Positions 6,552-11,644 of a DNA stretch of 50,214 nt are shown in pieces. The stretch spans positions 1 to 50,214 of the forward strand of contig JAFTBM010000023.1 of the NCBI GenBank assembly GCA_017455205.1, written 5' to 3'. Position numbers and translations under genes: made by a program. The stretch comes from Bacteroidales bacterium. GTDB taxonomy: Bacteria; Bacteroidota; Bacteroidia; Bacteroidales; P3. The notes below the pieces were generated by a model. It was not told the origin of the DNA, did no database searches, and saw only the letters and a program-made list of their open reading frames with translations. Numbering within the stretch: the stretch's first letter is position 1; each line of letters opens with the position of its first letter.

Positions 6552-7783
6552 AATCACTCCTCGAAGGCCGCCGCCTGCTCATCGCCGGCCATGGCCGCGA
6601 GGGGCAAAGCACCGAGCGGCTGCTCCAGCGGCTGCTCCCCGAAGCCAACTACGACATCGCCGACGGCAACGCCCAAATCGCCGCCATGGCCACCGAGGCC
6701 TACGACCTCATTGTGAAAAGCCCCGGCGTCCCGACCCGCATCATCCCCCCCAGCGCGCGCCCACGCCTCACCTCGCTGACCGACCTCTTCCTCCAAGTCT
6801 ACGCCGACCAGACCATCGGCATCACTGGCACCAAGGGCAAAAGCACCACCGCCAGCCTCATCCACCACCTCCTCCCCGGCAGCCTCCTGGCCGGCAACAT
6901 CGGCATCCCACTCTTCGACATCCTCGACAGCCTCTCGCCCACGAGCCTCGTCGTGGCCGAATTGAGCTGCCACCAGCTCGAAATCCTCCACCGCTCGCCA
7001 CGCACCGCCGTCCTCCTCAACCTCTTCCAGGAGCACCTCGACCACTACGACGGCTACCCCGCCTACAAGCAGGCCAAGCTCCAAATAGCCCTCCACCAAT
7101 CGCCCACCGACAGCCTCTACTTCTCGGCCGACAACCCCGAGCTCGCCTCCGAAATCGCACGCGTCGGCAGTAGCCTCCGCGGTAGCCTCCATCCCTGCAG
7201 CCTTGCCGCCCTCGCCCCGGGCGAGGAGCAGCTCCTCCGCGCCTGCCCGCTGGCGGGCGAGCACAACCGAGCCAACGCCCTGGTGGCCACACGCGTGGCC
7301 CGTGCCATCGGCTGCCTCGACCCCGAGCAGCTCGCCGCCCGCCTCGCCACCTTCGTCGGCCTGCGCCACCGAATGGAACGCATCGGCGAAAAGGCAGGCC
7401 TCACTTGGTACGACGACAGCATCAGCACCATCCCCGAAGCCACCCTCGCCGCCGTCAGCGCCCTCGGCCGAGTCAGCACCCTCATCCTCGGCGGCTTCGA
7501 CCGCGGCATCGACTATTCGCCCCTCGTCCCCCTCCTGCGCAGCCAGCGGGTCGGGCGCGTGGTCTTTGTCGGCGCCGCTGGCCGCCGCATGAAGCAGCTC
7601 TGCCCCGACCTGCAGCTCGAATGCCTCGTGGCCGACGACTACCAGCAAATCGTCAGCTGGTGCGCTGCCAACACCCCAGCCGGCGGCACCGTCCTCCTCT
7701 CGCCCGCCGCCGCCAGCTACGACGCCTTCCGCAACTTCGAGGAGCGTGGCGACCGCTTCCGCCAACTCATCGACCAACTCTAA
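6530..7783 (+). CDS. murD: MurD-family UDP-MurNAc-L-Ala:glutamate ligase (MurD2 type)
   Basis: This 417-residue Mur ligase adds glutamate to UDP-MurNAc-L-Ala in the cytoplasmic steps of peptidoglycan synthesis. The three Mur domains are visible: a Rossmann N-terminal domain, the ATP-binding loop GITGTKGKSTT (about 97-107), the NLFQEHLDHYD and SADNPEL segments of the central domain, and a C-terminal domain with LRHRMERIG and STIPEATLAA. It is joined to murL by a 22-bp overlap, as in Xanthomonas, where MurD2 uses L-Glu and MurL then epimerises the product. The L-Glu specificity is inferred from this pairing only. The start is the ATG inside the murL 3' end. Confidence 0.88.
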   Translation: MYRQDQLKSLLEGRRLLIAGHGREGQSTERLLQRLLPEANYDIADGNAQIAAMATEAYDLIVKSPGVPTRIIPPSARPRLTSLTDLFLQVYADQTIGITGTKGKSTTASLIHHLLPGSLLAGNIGIPLFDILDSLSPTSLVVAELSCHQLEILHRSPRTAVLLNLFQEHLDHYDGYPAYKQAKLQIALHQSPTDSLYFSADNPELASEIARVGSSLRGSLHPCSLAALAPGEEQLLRACPLAGEHNRANALVATRVARAIGCLDPEQLAARLATFVGLRHRMERIGEKAGLTWYDDSISTIPEATLAAVSALGRVSTLILGGFDRGIDYSPLVPLLRSQRVGRVVFVGAAGRRMKQLCPDLQLECLVADDYQQIVSWCAANTPAGGTVLLSPAAASYDAFRNFEERGDRFRQLIDQL

Positions 7784-7868
7784 CCACCCCGCCCCCCACC
7801 ACCTCTCCGCTGCCCTACCGCTGCTCTTTTTCCCCAGCCGCATAGGTGGCCTATAAGATTATTAGTAC

Positions 7869-8030
7869 CCCATCATTGGTGGTCAATCGACCCTCCGTCG
7901 GTAATCAATCGACCCTCCATTGGTGGTCAATCATCCCTCCATTGGTGGTCAATCGACCCTCCGTCGGTAATCAATCGACCCTCCGTTGGTGGTCAATCGA
8001 CCCTCCGTTGGTGGTCAATCGTTCCTCCGG
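7869..8030. repeat. 22-bp tandem repeat array
   Basis: Seven consecutive units of 22 bp (consensus CCCTCCRTYGGTRRTCAATC plus GA) run from 7869 to 8022, followed by a partial unit. Sub-types alternate between GGTGGTCAA and GGTAATCAA. A period of 22 is not a multiple of three, so a repeated protein is unlikely even though a frame stays open across it. The array sits in the 711-bp gene-free stretch between murD and mod (7784-8494), which also holds a hairpin element at 8143-8262 and the mod promoter. Confidence 0.9.
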
Positions 8031-8142
8031 CGATGCACCTCCGTCGGCATCTTCTGCCCCCCAAAATCCCCCTTCCTATTCCCGAAAATGCCATTTTTGG
8101 GCCATTTTGCAAGTGGTTGATTTGCAGCAAATTGTAACTTTT

Positions 8143-8262
8143 GTAGGAGATGATCACAATTCGCTGGCTGTCAGCCTCTTAAAGTGACCATCTCCTTACC
8201 AACGCCTTATCATCTCCTACCCATCTCCTACCCATCCTTTTCCGGGGTAGGAGATGGGTAGG
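8143..8262. repeat. Dispersed hairpin repeat element, copy A
   Basis: Its core, 8181-8262, matches 28056-28137 at roughly 76 of 82 positions. It ends in an 18-bp perfect stem (8216-8233 with 8245-8262, sequence CCTACCCATCTCCTACCC) around an 11-nt loop. A second pairing is possible between 8143-8154 and 8209-8220 and would compete with the first. The ATCTCCTAC module is repeated in both orientations. There is no T-run, so it is not a standard terminator. Confidence 0.88.
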
Positions 8263-8430
8263 CGTTGGGCAGGTGTTGGGGTGGGGAAAATAGGGTGATG
8301 GAGGGGTGAGAAGCGGAGGGGGCCAGGACGGAGAGAGGCAGGGGAGGGGAGACGGGGGCGGTCGAGCTGCGGACTACTCGCCCGAGGGCTCATGCCGTGG
8401 CACCACGCCGAGGGCTTCGGGGCGGCAGAT

Positions 8431-8461
8431 TTGGCCGATTGGGAAATATTTCTTATTTTTG
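8431..8461 (+). promoter_or_regulatory. Promoter of the restriction-modification operon
   Basis: TTG at 8431-8433, a 20-nt spacer and TATTTTTG at 8454-8461 match the Bacteroidota -33/-7 consensus. The expected transcription start is about 8468, some 27 nt before the mod start codon. Confidence 0.8.
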
Positions 8462-8494
8462 CAGTCTCAAACCTTAAATGCTACGTGATTTTAT

Positions 8495-10552
8495 ATGGCT
8501 GCAATCAACGACCTAATAGCCAAGATAGAGGATGCCGAGCTGCGGCAGCGAATCGAGGCCGAGCTGAAGCGTCTGCTCGGGCAGAAGAAGTTCGGCCTGG
8601 TGTTTGAGGATCATCAGCCGGAGGGGCTCGACCTGGGGCCGATATACCCCAGCCTTGAGCTGATGGATGAGGTAGTAGGTCAGGCCTCCGAGCCTGACGG
8701 CAAATCAGCATCCAACAGCTCTATCGGCAGGCTCGGAGGCCTGCCCCACTATTGGCATACGCTGATAGAGGCAGACAACTACTACGCCTTGCAGCTGTTG
8801 GCCTATCTCTATCCCGGCAAGGTGGATTGCATCTACATCGACCCGCCCTACAACACGGGTGCCCGCGACTGGAAGTACAACAACGACTATGTCGACAGTT
8901 CCGACCAATACCGCCACTCCAAGTGGCTCTCGATGATGAAGCGCCGCCTGCTGTTGGCCAAGGAGCTGCTGAACCCGAAGGACTCTGTGCTTATCGTCAC
9001 CATCGACGAAAAAGAATACCTGCATCTGGGATGCCTGTTGGAAGAACTGTTTCCGGAAGCAAGGATGCAGATGGTGACGAGTGTAATTAGTGCAAAAGGC
9101 GTTGTGAGAGCAGGACAGTTTTCAAGAGTGGAAGAATACATTTTTATTATTGAACTGGGGCAATCCAAACTGACTCCATTTGAATATAACATGTTGGATT
9201 CTGATATAAAGAAGGAGTCAAATAGAAGCATCGAATGGTTGGGATTTAGACGGAGAGCGCCCCAGGCAGTTCGAGAATCAAGGCCCAATCAATTTTATCC
9301 AATTTTTGTTGACAAGAAAACAGGTAATATTCATTCTATTGGTGAAGTTCTTCCTCAAGGGATAGATAGAAACACCGTTATCATTCCGGACAATTGTATA
9401 GCTCTTTGGCCTCTAAGTAAAGAGGGCGACGAGAGATTATGGAGTTTACAGCAGAAACAGGCTGTTATAAACTGGGGAAAAGGATATTTGAAGGTTAATT
9501 GGAATGAACAAAAAGAAATAGGTACCGTGTACTATCTTCCCGAAGGCACTATTGAGGACATTGAGAATGGAAGTGCTACTACATTAGGATATAATAATGA
9601 TGGTTCCATAAAAGCAAAGTATTGTGAAACGGGAACAACTCCACCCAAAAGGGTATGGAATATGCAGTCTCATAATGCAGAAACTTATGGTACAACAATT
9701 CTCTCCTCTATGATTGGTAAGCGGTTTAATTTCCCCAAATCCCTCTATGCCGTCCACGACACCATCCGTTTCTTTGTTGCCAACAAGCCTAACGCCTTGA
9801 TTGTGGATTTCTTTGCTGGCAGCGGCACAACGCTCCACGCGGTGAACCTGCTGAATGCAGAGGATGGTGGCAACCGCCGCTGCATTATGGTGACGAACAA
9901 CGAGGTGAGCGAGCAGGAGGCCAAGACGTTGACCAAGCGGGGCTTCAAGCCTGGCGACGAGGAATGGGAGCGATGGGGCATTGCCCGCTACGTGAATTGG
10001 CCGCGCACCGTCTGCTCGATAGAGGGGCACGATGTGAACGGCGAGCCGCTGAAGGGCGAATACTTAGTGGGCGACGCTTCCAAGCGTCGCAACAATGAAG
10101 ATGAAGAGGCTGGTGAGAAAGGCATCGCTGGCAATGCTGACGACGCTCGGAGGCGTCGCCCACTAAGCGAGGGTTTCGCGGCCAACTGCGCCTTCTTCAA
10201 GCTGAACTTCCTCGACAAGACGCAGGTGGCCCTGGGTCGCCAGTTCCGCGAACTGCTGCCGCTGCTATGGATGAAGGCGGGAGCCGAGGGGCGATGCCCA
10301 CGGTTAGAATCGGACCAGGTGCCACCGATGCTGGTGCTGTCGGAGAACCGCTTCGCCGTGCTGACCGACGAAAAGTATTTCGGCGAGTTCCTGGCGGAGG
10401 TCGAGGCGCAGGACGCCGTCCGCACGGTGTACCTTGTGGTGGACAGCGACACGATGTACCGCGAGATGAGCCGCTGCTTCCCCCGGCGGCAGACGTGCCA
10501 GCTCTACCGCGACTACTTGGACAACTTCAGAATCAACACGCCGAGACAATAA
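8495..10552 (+). CDS. Type III-like DNA methyltransferase (Mod), beta-class N6-adenine/N4-cytosine
   Basis: This 685-residue methyltransferase should recognise and methylate the DNA site of the island. Catalytic motif IV DPPYNTG is at 116-122 and the SAM-binding motif DFFAGSGTT is at 438-446. This order is that of the beta class, which includes type III Mod subunits. The segment between the motifs (about residues 190-410, bases 9060-9735) is visibly AT-rich, unlike the GC-rich flanks; this is the target-recognition domain and looks as if it was exchanged separately. Two REP-like inverted pairs lie in frame at residues about 60-86 and 524-558, in regions without conserved motifs. It is the first gene of an operon with the DUF1016 and Res genes. 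Confidence 0.9.
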   Translation: MAAINDLIAKIEDAELRQRIEAELKRLLGQKKFGLVFEDHQPEGLDLGPIYPSLELMDEVVGQASEPDGKSASNSSIGRLGGLPHYWHTLIEADNYYALQLLAYLYPGKVDCIYIDPPYNTGARDWKYNNDYVDSSDQYRHSKWLSMMKRRLLLAKELLNPKDSVLIVTIDEKEYLHLGCLLEELFPEARMQMVTSVISAKGVVRAGQFSRVEEYIFIIELGQSKLTPFEYNMLDSDIKKESNRSIEWLGFRRRAPQAVRESRPNQFYPIFVDKKTGNIHSIGEVLPQGIDRNTVIIPDNCIALWPLSKEGDERLWSLQQKQAVINWGKGYLKVNWNEQKEIGTVYYLPEGTIEDIENGSATTLGYNNDGSIKAKYCETGTTPPKRVWNMQSHNAETYGTTILSSMIGKRFNFPKSLYAVHDTIRFFVANKPNALIVDFFAGSGTTLHAVNLLNAEDGGNRRCIMVTNNEVSEQEAKTLTKRGFKPGDEEWERWGIARYVNWPRTVCSIEGHDVNGEPLKGEYLVGDASKRRNNEDEEAGEKGIAGNADDARRRRPLSEGFAANCAFFKLNFLDKTQVALGRQFRELLPLLWMKAGAEGRCPRLESDQVPPMLVLSENRFAVLTDEKYFGEFLAEVEAQDAVRTVYLVVDSDTMYREMSRCFPRRQTCQLYRDYLDNFRINTPRQ
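8673..8751. repeat. In-frame REP-like inverted pair in mod (pair 1)
   Basis: Two 26-bp arms (8673-8698 and 8726-8751) are inverted copies, 23 of 26 matching, with 27 bp between them. Each arm can form a small hairpin: 7-bp stems GTCAGGC/GCCTGAC and GGCAGGC/GCCTGCC with 6-nt loops CTCCGA and TCGGAG. The outer ends are TAGTAGG and CCCCACTA. The open frame continues through it. Confidence 0.85.
10064..10166. repeat. In-frame REP-like inverted pair in mod (pair 2)
   Basis: Two 26-bp arms (10064-10089 and 10141-10166) are inverted copies, 24 of 26 matching, separated by 51 bp. Each arm can form a hairpin: GCGACGC/GCGTCGC with loop TTCCAA, and CGACGC/GCGTCG with loop TCGGAG. The outer ends TTAGTGGG and CCCACTAA match the design of pair 1. 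The frame stays open and adds an Arg/Glu-rich linker just before the conserved segment that starts GFAANCAFFKLNFLD. Confidence 0.88.
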
Positions 10553-10570
10553 TAGAAAGGGAATTTAAGG

Positions 10571-11626
10571 ATGAGCAATAAACTTGTGAAGACCGATGTA
10601 AAGCTGCCGGATGCTGAATTGGTGTCGCTGGCCGACAAAATAGTGCAGGTGATAGAGGAGGGTAAGCAGGCGTTGGCCGTCAGCATCAACGAGATAATGA
10701 AAACAACCTATTGGAAAATAGGTCAGCATATTGTGGAATTTGAGCAGGAAGGGAACCGACGAGCCAAATACGGGACAGCCCTATTGTCGAATCTGGCCAA
10801 GATACTGAGGGCGAGAGTCGGACGGGGGTATAGCCATCCTAACCTGAACAATATGCGCAAGTTCTACCTGATGTATCCGATTTTTCAGACATCTGACAAA
10901 TCGCCTCAGATTTTTCAGATGTCTGAAAAATTGACCTGGTCGCATATCTGTGAACTGGTGACCATAGAAGACCCGCTGGAACGCGAATTCTACGAGAAAG
11001 AGTGCATTGCCGAGGGGTGGACGGCCCGTGTGCTGCACAGGCAGAAAGAGAGCGGGCTATTTATGCGGCTGGCCATGAGCAAAGACAAGGAAGGTGTGCT
11101 GATGCTGGCGCAAAAAGGGCAACAGGTGCAGACGGCAGAAGATGTGGTAAAAGACACATACACGCTGGAATTCATAGGCTTGCAAGATAAGAAACGGTAC
11201 AAAGAGAAGGAGTTGGAGGAGAGGTTGATTGACAATATGCAGATGTTTCTGTTGGAACTGGGCAAGGGATTCACGTTCGTGCAGCGACAATACGGACTTA
11301 CCATCAACAATGTACATTACCATATCGACCTTGTGTTCTACCATAGGATACTGCGATGTTTTGTTCTGATAGACATCAAACGCGGAGCGGTAAAGCATAA
11401 GGATATCGGACAGATGAATATGTATTTGGGCTATTTCGCCAAGGAAGAAAACGTGGAGGGAGACAATCCCCCGATAGGCATTATACTGAGCCACTACAAA
11501 GACGAACTGATGGTTGAATATGCAACATACGGGATGGATTCCAACCTCTTTGTTTCGAAATATGAGCTTTTCCTTCCGAACAAAGAAGACTTGCGCAAGA
11601 TGGTGAGAGGAATATTGGAAAAGTGA
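10571..11626 (+). CDS. DUF1016/YhcG-family PDDEXK nuclease domain protein
   Basis: This 351-residue protein has the two parts of the YhcG family. The N-terminal DUF1016 helical domain (about 15-180) includes TTYWKIGQHIVEFEQEG, NLNNMRKFYLMYP and LTWSHICELV. The C-terminal PDDEXK nuclease domain (about 195-345) includes FTFVQRQYGL, YHIDLVFYHR and CFVLIDIKRG. The Asp of HIDLVFYH and the D-x-K of LIDIKRG are the expected active-site residues. Relatives are often embedded in restriction-modification loci, and their job there is unclear. It lies between Mod (18 bp) and Res (18 bp) on the same strand, so it is part of that operon. A 17-bp palindrome lies in the coding sequence. Confidence 0.88.
   Translation: MSNKLVKTDVKLPDAELVSLADKIVQVIEEGKQALAVSINEIMKTTYWKIGQHIVEFEQEGNRRAKYGTALLSNLAKILRARVGRGYSHPNLNNMRKFYLMYPIFQTSDKSPQIFQMSEKLTWSHICELVTIEDPLEREFYEKECIAEGWTARVLHRQKESGLFMRLAMSKDKEGVLMLAQKGQQVQTAEDVVKDTYTLEFIGLQDKKRYKEKELEERLIDNMQMFLLELGKGFTFVQRQYGLTINNVHYHIDLVFYHRILRCFVLIDIKRGAVKHKDIGQMNMYLGYFAKEENVEGDNPPIGIILSHYKDELMVEYATYGMDSNLFVSKYELFLPNKEDLRKMVRGILEK
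10880..10931. repeat. In-frame 17-bp inverted repeat in the DUF1016 gene
   Basis: The arms 10880-10896 and 10915-10931 (ATTTTTCAGACATCTGA and its complement) pair perfectly over 17 bp with an 18-nt loop. The segment encodes the variable stretch between the FYLMYP and LTWSHI motifs. Confidence 0.85.
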
Positions 11627-11644
11627 CATAATAGAAGATAGGCA

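Noticed and set aside
7869-8030. 22-bp direct repeats as a CRISPR array or plasmid iterons
   Set aside because: Units are directly adjacent with no spacers, there are no cas genes, and no replication initiator gene or origin-like AT-rich region is nearby.
7846-8187. Open frame of 113 codons across the 22-bp array
   Set aside because: The repeat period is not a multiple of three, the product is low-complexity with no family match, and codon use differs from neighbours; it is most likely open by chance.
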